Shown here piece by piece: positions 43,101 to 56,033 of a stretch of DNA of 64,000 nucleotides (positions are counted from its first letter, which is position 1; every line of letters begins with the position of its first letter). A model generated the notes under the pieces. That model was not told where the DNA came from. It worked only from the letters and a program-made list of their open reading frames with translations, and ran no database searches. Origin of the DNA: Apiospora phragmitis (Eukaryota > Ascomycota > Sordariomycetes > Amphisphaeriales > Apiosporaceae); NCBI GenBank assembly GCA_038363925.1, contig JAQQWL010000003.1, positions 372,001 to 436,000 of the forward strand, written 5' to 3'. Both the position numbers and the translations under genes were made by a program.

Positions 43101-46100
43101 TGCATGTCCGTTCATTCACAAAGAGAGCCTCTCAGAACATTCAAAAAGTCTCGCATTTTGCTTCTGCCGGGACCCTATGACTTGTACATACGGGTCATAT
43201 ATGGCATTTGGCTTTGATCCCCATTGTAGGAGGGCCGTAAGATGCAATTCAATAGCGGTCTGTTGTTCGCGTAGGGGGGTACTTGATGCGCCTACTCTCG
43301 GCAACCTCCTAGAAATACGGATTGCGGTAGATGAAGTAGACAACCTACACGACCTATTCCAACGTAGAGGTTGTCTCCAAGTGCGCATCAACGTGGTTGT
43401 GATCTAGGACAATAGTGAGAACGTTTGAATCTGTCTTCCACTCGGTGGAAAGTCAAAGCATTTTATCCAGTCAAAATCATGCCATTATCCTTGCCGATTT
43501 GAAATGTGCAGGATGGGCCAGCTCAAAGGTGTTAATGAGCTTTGAATGAATATACTCCCTAATCATCATCACACAGTGCAGTGATGAGCACATCACTAAG
43601 TACGCGTAGCCTCAAGTCTATATTAAAGTGACTGCCTACGCTATCAGTTACATTCTGGCACGCCTATTAGCTAAATTACAAGCACTTGCGATTTCAAAAT
43701 ACCCCTTTCATGTGAATTCTGCTCTACCCAACAACCGAGTACCATACAACGTGACGAGATCACGAGACTGAAGGATTGACGAAACCAGAATCGGCATCAA
43801 AGAAAGCTTGGGTTTGAATAACCAACCTAACAAGTTCTGAACGGCTGTTGGCTTGGAAAGTACATTCCTACCTACTTGCAATACGTATGTCACCATGTGT
43901 AACAGAGAGTCCGTGTCAAAATCAAGATCTGCTAATATGGAACACGATTTAAATAACGCCGCATCGAGGTGAAGAAAACCCTATTGGACCATCGTGATGT
44001 TGGCGATTAGATATACTATGGTACAAAGGAGCACGCAGCTCAGAACTTCTATATAAGCCTAGTTGAGTCTTATGAGATAGGAAGGATACTCATTATTACT
44101 CACATTGCAAACCTAGTAATTACTGCATACCAGCTCTCACAGAATCTTACATCGCGTTCAGTCTAAACTATCCAACCTGTAAGTCCTCTACACTATGAAC
44201 AAGGAGATTGGCCACAGTCAAATCTAACTTTAGAAGCTTACCATGGCGTGCAAATATTGAATCGAATACTATGACTGCGGTAAATGTCTCACCGGAGAAG
44301 AGGGCTCGGAACATGAGGAAGATTGTGATAAGGACTGCACCATCACTAACTCACTAACGAGAACAAATTCGAGGTCATAAATATAGACAAACGCTGTCCC
44401 AACAGACACTCGCCTTGACCCGAATAGGGTGTTATATTGAGATGATTTAATTCGACACGAAGTTGGGGAAGAGCGCGGACGGCTGTAATCACACTGCCGC
44501 ACCTTTTATATGCTTTGGGGTCGTGTTGTCTTTAGCAACCCTTTTCCCTAAGTATGAGGATGGCAGGATTTACTTACTGAATATGGGACACATTCTCTAC
44601 TTTCGCTGGTTTAGCTTCGGCCCGGTTATTGTTCGGTATTGCTATGAACTCGATGCTTGTTTCGTTATTATCGATTGCGGACCATAATCTGCAGCGGATT
44701 GGTCTCGGTTAGGGTCCCTGCTCCGTTCTAGCAATCATTAGCTAAAGATGGCTCACACTCATTTAATCACCTTCATACTTGTTCAATGGCTATGCTGTCT
44801 CCCTCTATGTTGTTTCCATGTCTATATCATTGTCACATAGATATGGTCAATCCAGATTCTACCACTGTGCATTGTCCACTGGGTGCCCCTATAGACTCGT
44901 CGGTGTGGAACCCCCGATGTATTTTGTAGGTCACCGAGACAATGCTCGCCAGCCGGATGCTCAAGCAGTACACTATCTAGAAGGCCTATTAATTCATTAC
45001 ATGAGTGTACTTTCTGCTCAGGTGTTACACAAACCACTCGAGTAAGCGTTGAGCACCTGCGCCAGCTACGCATCGAAGACTGGTAGCAATGGGGCGGCTG
45101 TGGTATCTGTCATAGCCCAGCCTACTGCGGACGAAGTGAGTGAGTGCCGCCATCACCCCCGCGGCCTCAATATACAACCCATCGACACCCATCTCTCGCC
45201 TGCGTCCAGGCCCTCGTGGTGTTACAAAGCACATATCTGGCGATAATACCGGTGCTGATACTGATAAGGGGCTCAGCATCACCTGTCAACACTCAGAGGC
45301 AGACACGAAGGGTGTTACTATCACCAAGGCACCTCTGTAGTATCATCTTCCAAGCAGTATCCTGGAACCTACCGCAATACAGCTTCAAGTGTCCAACTCT
45401 CGCATCTCGGAGAACCCGCTGCCCGCGGCAGGTCTCTTCCCCTCTCCGGGCCGGAAGGTCTGGGCCCGGCAGTCGATGCGCAACGGAACTAATTCGCGGC
45501 TTCGCTCGTCCCGGCGGCGCGGGAAGTTTTGCGGTCGGCTCAGTACTCGTACATACATATGATCAAGGGGCTCTGGGTGCGCAAGGGAGTTACGAATGGA
45601 GGGCCTTCGGCGGCGGGGGCAAACGCTGAATACTGCCGCAAGTACAATCTGTCCAAGGTATGTGGAAGAATGCAGAAACGACAGTGGGGCGGCGACAATG
45701 ATGGTAATAAGGGTTCAATTGGCGGTAGCGATCTTGGAGATCACGCAGCGGGCCCGCCAGGATACCCATGCTACGCGCCGTGCATGGGAGAAAGAAGCCT
45801 TCAGAAACAAGATCGTACCCGAAATCGTGCAAGCTACGTGGTGAATCCCCCCTGTTTCTCTTCTGTAGATAACCCCTATTTTGCTGCTTGCTTCTGTTCA
45901 GCAGTGGAATAATCCAATGGCGAGCGAGCCAGTTGCATCTAGGTCCCCTTAGTATTCGACTCAGGACTTTGGTATGACATCACAGGGGCATGATTTCGAG
46001 CAAAGAGGTTGAAATTGGGAAATACTAGTGGACTTTTAGCACAATGAATTGATCCGCTTCGCTGTGCACCAAAGAAAAGGAGCTTACCTAAGGCGGCCTT

Positions 46101-47005
46101 GGCTGACAGGCAACAGGGGCCTAGAAGGCAGTCAGCCCTACAATTGTTAGGGTCTTAAGGGATGGCTAGCGCTCAGGCTTGGTAAAGGGGCCCCTGACAA
46201 CGGCAGGACTTGCGGCAGGGATTGGCTTGCAACGGCTCTTAGTCACCGGGAACACAATGTCCGGTGACAGACAGGGGCAGGCAACGCATGTTTCCTGTGT
46301 TTCCTCCAACTTGGCCTGAGAAAAGTCAAGGTTGATTCCAATATACATATGAACTTCACCTGGTGAAAGCGACAGGCTAAATACCTGTTGAAAACTGATT
46401 GCCCGTAACGAAGTAGGGTATTGTTGTACACTTTCAGCTAGTCCGGGATTGTTTGCTCATTGGTTGGTGGGGCCGGCTCAAGGTCCGCAGCAAGGATAAT
46501 TAGCCAGTTGCTCTTGTACGGCAACTCTCATACATCAAGGATATGAGCAAACACTCGTTGTTTGCGATGTTTGCGATGTTTGTAGTGGAATGATGCCCTC
46601 ACTGGCAAATCTTTTCTAGGTATAAATAACTTGTCAGCGTGATTCACCTCCAGTGTTCGTCCCCCCAAAACACGTTTCCTCTTGTCATAGCAGAGTGGTT
46701 GACTGAGCTACACTGTGGTATGCCTTATTTCTACAGAGTCACATCTTCATACCACGACTCCTTTGGGCATTGCTCAGTGACTATTGCTAGGTAAGAGTAA
46801 GTCGATCCCTTAGGCAGAAGCATTCCTGTAGGCGCATTCAAAAAGGTGAGGTTGCTGTAGTATGCGGGGCAGAGCATATAAAGATGTCTTCGGCTAAAAG
46901 TCACTTCCAACTGTTTCCAGCAAGCAATGTAATAGGAACAACAACATCAACCAACCTATCACTAAGGAAAGTGACACTAACATCAACACCAAAGACATTG
47001 CCAAC
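40192..47005. other. 6.8-kb gene desert
   Basis: No frame here shows a domain I trust, and no spliceable gene was found. Weak hints: a plus-strand stretch near 41284-41380 (LFTLRAGRRKGWRGRLLGRE, then DGPYG) faintly recalls the NAD/FAD region of ferric reductases, and a GC-rich island lies at about 45405-45640 inside AT-richer DNA. A short tandem (TTTGCGATG) occurs near 46560. The right end holds the promoter of the VWA gene. Confidence 0.45.
46876..46884 (+). promoter_or_regulatory. TATA-like element upstream of the VWA gene
   Basis: CATATAAAG lies about 125 bp upstream of the start at 47006; another TATAAATA lies near 46620. Distance and sequence fit a fungal core promoter. Confidence 0.35.
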
Positions 47006-48848
47006 ATGGCAGAACCCCTGGAAAAGAAGACAGGACTCACTGGGAAAGTCTCAAAGTTGCGAATTGGGACGAAACGCCGCCTATCAGACGAGGCCTTGGA
47101 TGAGCGCCCGGCGAAGGTCCAAGCCAAAGAAGGCGGACCCCGGACTGCGACCATGCCAACCGACCCAGAAGCGAGGCCGGAACTCACCATCCACCCTTTC
47201 CAGTCCCTGGACGGTCTGCTCATCAAAATCGCCCCACCCAAGGAGCCTGCGCAGCTCAAGACGGCCCATGTGCCCTGCGATATAGTGCTCGTCCTAGACG
47301 TATCCAGGAGCGTGGGATTTCTAGCTCCCGCCATGGAAACGGACGAAGAGGGAAATGGACGCCATGAGAACACGGACTGCACCGTACTCGATATCGTCAA
47401 GCACGCTGCTCTGACTATCTTGCACACGCTGGACGAGAATGACAGATTGGGCCTCGTGACATTCAGCGCCAAAGCCCGGGTTGTCCACCAGCTGTTGCCG
47501 ATGACGAAGGAGAACAAGATACAGACTAACCGCATCATCCGCGGATTGCGGACTGAGGCAGGGATCAACTTGTGGGCGGGCCTTCAGAGGGGGCTGCAAC
47601 TGTTCCATGGAAATTCAGATTCTGGCAAAGTGCCTGCGCTCATGCTGCTTACTGATTGCGAGCCGAACAAAGGGTAAGATGAAAGCTTCGTTCTACCAGA
47701 TCGGGGTATAAGTCTGACATACGTCCTAGCACGCCTCGCGAGGGCTATGCAAAAGCTCTCCGGGCACGTGGGTCGCTACCAACCTCCATCTATACATTCG
47801 GATTCGGCGAAGGTATCAGGTCCGGCCTATTGAGTGCCATAGCAGATGTCGGAACGGGTTATTATGGGTTCATACCTAACTCCAGCGTTTTGGTAAGTCA
47901 TCCCTGCATTCTGTGTGATCATGGTGAACCATCCAGGTACTCACAGCCCCCTAGTGTACCGTCATGGTGAATGCAGTAGTCCATCTGCAATCGACCTTCG
48001 CCACAAAGTGTTGCCTGGACCTAGAGGTGGTGCAAGGGGTGAGACTCGAGATATCAACAGGACAGTCACTAGCCATGACGCGACGCAAGCACGGCAATGG
48101 AGTAACCTTGTCCATCCCTCTCGGAAACATCCAATACGGACAGTCTCGGGACATTTGCCTGAGCTTCCACAAGCCGGGAGCCAGCAAGGACAGCGTGATC
48201 CATGCGCGACTGACATATTCGAATGGAGCCGGCGTCAGATCCATCGTGACAACCCAAGTACCTACCGCCCGAGTGTATACTCTCTTGGACAATGGAATGG
48301 CCTACCATAGGAAGCGAGACCTGGTCTGCCGGCTCATCGTATGCCTATTACCGCGCGACAGCGAAGGATACTTCAGTGACTTGAGCAAAATGGATAGAGA
48401 CAAGCGCATTTCCCTGTATGAAACCTTCGTTAAAGCCACCACGACGAAATCCCTCCAAGACAGATATAACCAGTCGCTCAACGAAGACATTGAGGGCCGA
48501 ATCAGACTGGCGGTATACGCCGATAGTAGAGAGTGGAACATATGGTGCAGGCATTACCTGCCGGGGTTCTGGGCGGCGCACGCCAAACAGCTGCGCACGA
48601 CGAGCCTGGACTCGGGAGTGCAGCCGTACGACGCCGAGAACCCGCTGTTCCTGAAGTGCCAGGCACGACTGACATCGGCATTCAAGTACGAGGTCGTGCC
48701 GCCTCAGCCGAGCCGCGCGGCGGAAGCGGACCCCGAGTATGTGAGTGGCAGCAAGACACTGAGCATGCAGTCGTACAGCGGGGAGACATTGAGGCGCTCA
48801 AGTAACCCATGGTCTTCTATCCGAAAACCCAGATTTCCGCCATATTAA
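47006..48848 (+). CDS. Von Willebrand factor A domain protein (fungal VWA family), three exons
   Basis: Exons 47006-47673, 47730-47892 and 47955-48848; introns 56 and 62 bp (donors GTAAGA and GTAAGT, acceptor CCTAG both times); 574 aa. The VWA domain (about 90-260) has a canonical metal-ion site D98-V-S100-R-S102, the GLVTFSAKA strand, TEAGINLWAGLQ and ALMLLTDCEPN. After the domain, YGFIPNSSVLCTVMVNAVVH and IPLGNIQYGQSRDI lead to a long C-terminal region (about 390-574) containing CRHYLPGFWAAHAKQ. This is the layout of a conserved intracellular fungal VWA family, sometimes with an added Hint or RING region that is not evident here. The N-terminal 60 residues are basic. Role unknown; VWA domains usually mediate metal-dependent protein binding. 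Confidence 0.85.
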
Positions 48849-50748
48849 GTCCCCCTACCGAAGAGTGAGCCGTCGGATAGATACGGCGATGCAGGTGGCG
48901 GTGCCCCAGCTAATGAATGGATGGATGGATGGATGGCCGACAGGAGAACTGCGGCAGTCTGGCAGTTTTGCTGAAGACGACCTCGAGGGGGGTGAGGGGC
49001 AGCGCGCACCCACTAAGAAATAGCGCCCCTCTAAGCCATGCAACAGATTTGACTCGGGCGGGCACGGGCACGAGCACGGGCACAGCAGATATGTATCGGA
49101 GAATTTTCTCTGGCAACTTTGATGGGCCGCCTTCACTGTTTTACGTGCGGAGCACATGGATCCCACCCCCTAGAGCACATGTATCTGAATACGACATTAG
49201 ATAGTTCTCTGAACACCTCGGTGACCAGTTCTGTATCCCACGTTGTGAGTTAACCCAATGTCGGGATGTAATTCGCTTGGTCGCGTGGGTCTACATACAT
49301 GAGCTACATGTACTAGCTAGGCCTGCCAATTGCTCACCTCGTTGAAGAAACGGCCCCTTCTACCTAGAGCCTAGAGTCCGGTCTGTCACATCAGTGTAAC
49401 CGTTTCTCCGTTAGCTTCGAAATCATTTGCCGAGGTTGGCTGACTAGGGATTGTCCAGATGAAACGCTGTGTCTTGGGGAAATCTGGTTCCTACTACACG
49501 AATGCTAATAAGAATGTGGTATGGAAGCCTGATTGCAAGATCTACCAGGAAGCGTGTGCTGCGTCCATCCTTGGTAGTAGGTAGGACCTGCAGAATGTTT
49601 ATATGGCGGACAAGCATTTCGGCACGTCAACCGATTCGTGATGCTGGCCCATCCCGACGGTAAAATTGGACACGCTGGGGCGGGAGATCGACAAATATGC
49701 AAGTGCTGGACGCTCGGGCAAATCCTTAATTCGCTTCAGACTTTTTTTTCTTCTTCTTTTTGTAATTAAAGGAAAAAACAGAAAAGGCAGGAAGTAGCCG
49801 GCGAGCCTGCCGAGAAGAGAATCCGAGTCGCCCAGTCAGCCTTAAAAAAAAGCAATCACCCGAATCCCAAAAGGGGAACCGAATCATCGCCTAGTCTGAC
49901 GAATGTGGAACAGGAAGGATGCGACTTGATCGTGATTGACAGCATGACAGCAGCAACAGTCTTGTTCTGGCAGGATTCGGTTTCATTTAGAGCAGCCCGT
50001 TCTGTCCGTCCTCCAATCTGACTGGAAGCCATGTTTCTATCTGCAGGCTAGGCACACACCCCCCACCACCAGCCAATTCCCATTTGCCGAAGACGACTAA
50101 ACATTTGTCAAGCGCATGTAAAATTTCCAATGGTGAGCCGGCAGGTCGGAGAGCAAAGGGGATCGCGATCGTGAACTCGAATCCTTGATTTATGCTGGGC
50201 GGGCTAGGGTGCTTCTTCCATTGGCGGCTCCTGTCTTTTGCTGCACTAGCCCGCCGCACGACGTGCGTCTAGAACGCTCCGTAAGGCACTGGCGGGTGGT
50301 GGCGTGCACAACGGTCGCGCGTCCTCCCTCCCTCTTTTGCGACGAAGGAGGGAAAAAAAGAAAATGAGAGAAATGTTCCCTCTCGTCCACTCACGTCAGT
50401 CCCAAGAATAGGAGAGAAAACGAACAGACGGAAGACACCGAGAAGAAAGGAAACTGAGAATCGCCTTTTCGGCAACCACTGCGACTCCCGGTGTTCTTGC
50501 ATCCTAACCTAGGGCAATCCAGTCCCCTCCTCGTCATCCGCCGACCGAGCCAAGCTCACCACCATCCACCATCCACCACCAACCTTCAAGGAAAACGCAC
50601 GACAGCGGGTGGGCGCGCTGCCTGTGGCCACCTCGATGCGCTTCTGACACGGATGCTTGTTGGGTCGACATTCCCTCCCTTATACCTGAACAGTAAAATC
50701 CTTCGACCCCCGACCAAGCACCTTCCGGCCTTTCACGGCCTCTCCTCA
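48849..50748. other. Intergenic with (ATGG)n microsatellite and long 5' flank of histidine kinase
   Basis: A short tandem of GATG/ATGG units occupies 48915-48934. Pyrimidine-rich and poly-T/poly-A tracts near 49740-49790 are usual for fungal promoters. The histidine kinase frame extends upstream as far as 50491 without a stop, but lacks a convincing ATG before 50653. Confidence 0.45.
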
Positions 50749-53700
50749 ATGATATCTTTGGTATCGCGAGACGATGAAGTACGGCAGCCTGTTGAAGCAG
50801 GGGAGCTTGGTGCCCCCGCGGTGCCTGCTCGCTGCAATTTCAACTGGCTGGCCCGCACCCGTCACGATCATTTGACGGAATTCCAGCAATTTGTCCTCGA
50901 TGTCGACTGGGCCAATACTTCCGTTGGTCCGATTGAGAAGTGGCCTCAAGAGCTCCGGCAATTGCTTCGCATGGTCATTGTCGACTCGGCGCCCTGCATC
51001 ATATACTGGGGAGAGAAATTCACCATCTTCTACAATGAGGCCTATATTCCGCTCGTCGGCAACAAACACCCCACCATCATGGGAAAGGACGCCGCTGATG
51101 TCTTCCCCGATTTCTGGAGTTTCTTTGACAAGATCATCACCGATCAACGTCTGACGGCGGAACCGGCATCGGGAGACGCCTCCATGCTGCTCATGGAGAG
51201 GCACGGCTTTCTGGAAGAGACGTACTTCGACTGGAAACTCGTGCCCCTCATTGGCGAGAACGGCGAAGTCATGGCTTCGTACGGGACGCCGCACGACCTC
51301 ACCATGCACGTCATCAACAAGCGACGCAGCGACTGCGTGCAGCAACTCACCCACAAAATATCCAGGACCACGACCCTGAAGGACCTCTGGGCCACCACGC
51401 TTGTGGGGCTGAGCCAAGACGAGAGGGACCTTCCTTTCGCACTGCTGTACTCGGTCGACCAGAAGCCCAGCATGCTCGCACCTCCCTCCAAGCCGAGTCT
51501 CACTTGCCATCTGGAAGGCTCAATAGGGGTCGACGAAGACCATGAGCTGGCGAGGGAATACCTCAACATACACCACGACCTGGACGGCTTTGGCCCAGTC
51601 GTCGTCGAGGCCCTCGAGCAAGGCGAGATGGTGGTGTTGAAGTCGGACCACCCAAGTCTATCCAAGCAGCTCAAGGGGGTCGGATGGAAGGGTTTTGGGT
51701 TACCAAGTCATCAATTCGTCATTGTGCCAATCAAGCTCGAGACCGAGATTGTGTCCTTCCTTATCGTCGGCCTCAACCCGTACCGACGCTACAACCAGGC
51801 CTACACAGACTTCCTGTGCTACATCGGCGAGGCCATTGGGTCGCAGATCGCCAAGATCAGATTAGCCGACGAGGTGAAGGCTCGAGCAGAATTGATCAGG
51901 AAGGCCACGATGGATTTCGAGAGGAGCGAATGGCGCTTTACCAAGTTCGCCGAGCGCTCACTCGTCGGGCTCGCAATTGCCCAACCCGACCGAGATGTAA
52001 GTACTCTCACGCACACGAGCCCAGCCCCCCTTTCCGGTCGCCGAACTGCGTACTGACATAACTCCACAGCTTCTTTACGCCAATGACGCTTGGTATAGAT
52101 TCGCCGGCGTGCCACCCGGTACGACGCAGTACCCCAAGTGGCTCGAAAACGTGGTCGCCGAGGATCAGCCCCTGGTAGAAGAGTGGTGGACCCGGGTCAT
52201 TGCGGAGAAGAAGGGTGGCCAGTTCCAGTTCCGCGTCAAGCAGCCCTTTCGGCAAGGCCACATGCACTCGGAGTACATGACGATAATGAGTGCCGTCTAC
52301 GCCGACCTGGACGAGTTCGGCGAGGTGGAGTCGGTCATGGGCCTGACCATCGACATCAGCGAGCAGAAGTGGGTCGAACAGCAGCTGCTCATCCGTAGCA
52401 AAGAGCTCGAAGAGTCCGAGGGGAAGTGGCGGAATTACGCAGAGCACTGCCCTCTTGGCATCGTTCGAACTGACGAGGACGGCTATGTGGAGTACGGCAA
52501 CGATGCCTGGCACGACTACTATGGCTTTACCCGAGGGCAGGTCCAGGGACCTCAGCCGTGGATCCCGTACCTGGACGAAGCTCATGTCGAACCCTGGAAA
52601 GAGTGTTTTCAAAAACTGCAGAAGGAAGCGCACCCCTTTTCGATGGAACTCAAGCTTAAGGACAAGGTGTTCCGGATGGAAGACGGGGACGAGACCATTG
52701 AGAGTTCGGTCTGGATCCTGGTCACGGGCTTTACCGAGTTCAAGGCAGACGGGAGCGTGGATTACGTCAACTTCTGGGTCACCGATATCAGCGCACAGAA
52801 GCTGGCCGAGAAGATCCTGACAGACAAGATAGACGAGGCGATCCGGCTCAAGACCCACCAGGAGCGATTCATCGACATGATCAGCCACGAGATCCGAAAC
52901 CCCCTCTCGGCGGTGCTTCATTGCGGCGAAGAGGTGGTGGAGGCGATGCAAAAATGCCTGGACGACATTCATAGCGTGCCGGACGACATAGCTTCTCCGG
53001 CTGACAACATTCTTGTTCTCCACAGCCTGCGGTCGCACCTGGACAGCGCCATCGATTCGGCCAATACCATCATGTACTGCGTCCAGCATCAGAAACAGAT
53101 TGTTGATGACGTGCTCACCTTGTCCAAGCTCGATGCCGACCTCTTGGTGGTTTCGCCCATACCAGTGCAACCGGTCACTCTAGTGAGGACGTCGGTGAAG
53201 ATCTTCGAGCCGGAACTGAAGATGGCTGGAATTTCCCTGACGATAACCGAGGACCCGTCATTGACGGCTCTCGGAGTGGACTACATCCTGCTTGACCCCA
53301 ATCGATTCCTGCAGATTGTTATCAACCTGGTGACGAATGCCATCAAGTTCACTAAGACCGCGGCGGTTCGCAACATCGACATCACGGTCTCCACGCTCGC
53401 CGACCCGCCGACGGAGCAAGACCTCGGCGTCGAGTACGTACCGCGCCGGTACGAGCCGGCGACGCCGGTCAGCCCGACGCACGAGAACCACCCCGAGTTC
53501 GACGTACTGGATGAGGTGGTGTACCTGTGCTTCCGCGTCCAGGACACGGGCAAGGGGTTGACGGAGGAGGAGATGGAGGTGCTCTACAAGCGCTTCGCGC
53601 AGGCGTCGCCCAAGACGCACATCGAGTACGGCGGCACAGGGCTAGGCTTGTTCATCTCGCGCCAGATCACCGAGATGCTGGGCGGCCAGATGGGCCTGCA

Positions 53701-54497
53701 CAGCGACGCCGGCGACGGCTGCACGTTCGCCTTTTACGTCCGGACGCCCAAGGGGTCGGCACCGCGGCGCGCCTCGGTCACGGTCGAGCCCCTCATCCAG
53801 ATGACCCGCACGCTGGGCCTCACGACGGCCGCTGCGCCGCTGGTCGTCGCGCCCGACCAGGACAGCGGCACCCCGATCGATCTGAAGCTCGTCCCGCCCG
53901 GACCGCCGCCGTGCCCGTTGACGACGACGATGGCGAAGGCGGATCGCATGGTGCTGGTCGTGGAGGATAACCTGATTAACCAGCGGGTCTTGTGCAAGTT
54001 GCTCCGGAAGCGCGGCTTCATTGTCGAGGCGGCGAACCATGGCCAAGAGGCGCTGGAACTGCTCGGCTGTCCGCCCCTGACGCCCTCGCCCTCGCTGGAG
54101 AAGGAAGAAGACATCGCGGCCGCCAACCGCGAGCTGCGCGACGTCGCGCTGTATACGCGGTTCGAGGTGATCCTGTGCGACATCGAGATGCCCGTCATGA
54201 ACGGCATCGAGTTCACCAAGTCGGTCCGGTCGCTCGAGGGCCAGGAGGAGCTGCCGGGCCACAAGCCCATCATCGGCGTCACGGCCAACGTGCGGGGGGA
54301 GCAGATTACGGCGGCTATTGAGTCGGGCATGGTAAGTTTTGCTTCGAAATAACGATATGTGGACAGTCTGCGCAGAGAGGCTAACAGAGAGACAGGATGG
54401 CGTGACGACGAAGCCGTACAGGATCGACGAGCTGATTGCGCATATTGACCGCGTGTGTAAGGCTCAGCAGGCGAAGAGCAAGGGGAAGAAGGGGTGA
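50749..54497 (+). CDS. Hybrid histidine kinase with PAS/GAF-like sensors, HisKA, ATPase and receiver domains, three exons
   Basis: Exons 50749-51996, 52070-54331 and 54396-54497, all phase 0, 1203 aa from the Met at 50749. An in-frame ATG at 50653 would add 32 residues; conserved sequence (WLARTRHDHLTEF) starts only after both. Order: N-terminal PAS-like region (about 75-190), GAF-like region (about 200-380), two PAS-like regions ending with TIDISEQK and VTDISAQK (about 415-660), HisKA with phospho-His 689 in MISHEIRNPLSA, HATPase with an N-box (NLVTNAIKF) and GTGLGLFIS, and a receiver domain with phospho-Asp 1120 in LCDIEMPVMNG and the Lys-Pro pair at 1176-1177 encoded by exon 3. The receiver domain holds a Pro/Glu-rich insert before the phospho-Asp strand. 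It is a cytosolic sensor without membrane segments feeding a His-Asp phosphorelay; the stimulus is unknown. Confidence 0.93.
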
Positions 54498-56033
54498 TGC
54501 GCATCATCTGAGGAACTGGTCTTTTTTTCAATCAACAACAACGGTAACCTGAACAATTCCGAAGACATTGGGCATGTCGACCACACGATCTGAGCCATAT
54601 CCAGCCCTGGTCACCACCTGAGCCCGACCGGATCAGGTGACGCACACGAAACGACGAACAGTTACCGCTTCTCGGGTGTCGCCATGGGGATAGAAAGCTA
54701 TTGTGGACTTGTAAGATAAAGAGCTGTGTCGGGAAAAGGGAGGCGAAAAGTTGGACGGGCCAACGTGCACTGGTTAAGACCGGACTGCCCGCTAAGCAGA
54801 GCACGATCGATCGCGGCCTTTCCCAACGCCGCGATCGAACATCTTCTGAAATGATACACTGCATAAAGAAGAGCAAACCCTAAGTGAACATACACGCATC
54901 TGAGGAGTGGTGCGCCAATGCCGAGCCAGAGGGGTGGATCACAGCCGCGACGGGCATTATGCGCAGAACACCCACCACCTGTCGGCGGCGGCTTCCATGG
55001 GAGATTCTTCAACCTCGCTACAAAAGGGAGAAGAAATCTCGGGATACTGGCGAGTTAGACATGCACGCACTGTTGGGTTACACAACATCAAAAGCTCTTC
55101 CTGGCTGGCTGTTAGATCAATTGTATTGCATATAGACAGAGGGTACTTACGTACTCCATACACAGTTTCCGTCCCGGTAGAGGGGGCGACGAGGGAGCTA
55201 AGTTATGGAACTGCGTGTAGGTTTTTGACAAAAAGGACGTCGGAGAAGGGCAACTTCTAATAGCGATTGCATAGCATACTGAATAGCAATGGTAATAATT
55301 AGCTGGGTTGGGTAATCATTAAAATTCAAATACATGTATATTTCTAATATTCCAAGATGAGTAACGTACACGATGCGCAGACTCCCGTCAGATTCGCCAT
55401 TGCCAGTGTGTGGATTGGCTTTGGGGCTGAATTTGACCTGTCAGTGCCAGTGAGCTCTCGGCCAGCAAAGCCGGTCGCAAGACAGCTTCTCCTAATGCGA
55501 ATTCATACTTCGCCTTGACTCTAAGGTGGGTGGTAGATGATTTGGCATACCCGGTACATATTCCGCTTGTTTTCTATTCGTCTTCTCCTGTTGCCAGGCT
55601 CTTTACCAATCCGAGTCCCGGTTCTGGGAAACGAAAGTGGTGATGCAATGGCGTACAGTCCACGGGCGCTCCCGACACTAAAACTCCCAGTGTATGTAGG
55701 TCAATCGAGCCGCATCGTCGTTTGCTTTTCCCATCGCGTCTCTTGACCATGATTGCGGGCAGTAATCGCGATCGCATTCCGTCATAGATCGATAATGACC
55801 TCAACATTACAGCGTTTATGGGTGAAGGACAAAGAAAAGGAAGAGACGGGAGTGAGATATGCAGGTAGAGATAAAGAGATAAAAGCCCCTGGAGTCCCCC
55901 ATCACGTAGAGGACCAAATCAGAGAATGCGACCACTGTACTCCGTCAACCGATTACAATTGGCCCATTTCATTGCAAGGCGTGCCACTATATCCTACAGT
56001 TGCCCCACGACAGTCATCATACAACAATACAGA
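54498..56033. other. Intergenic, no supported gene
   Basis: Frames here are short and domain-free. The right end should contain the promoter and leader of the small gene starting at 56034. Confidence 0.45.

Noticed and set aside
52007..53170. 387-codon minus-strand frame opposite the histidine kinase
   Set aside because: Antisense shadow of a clearly coding strand.
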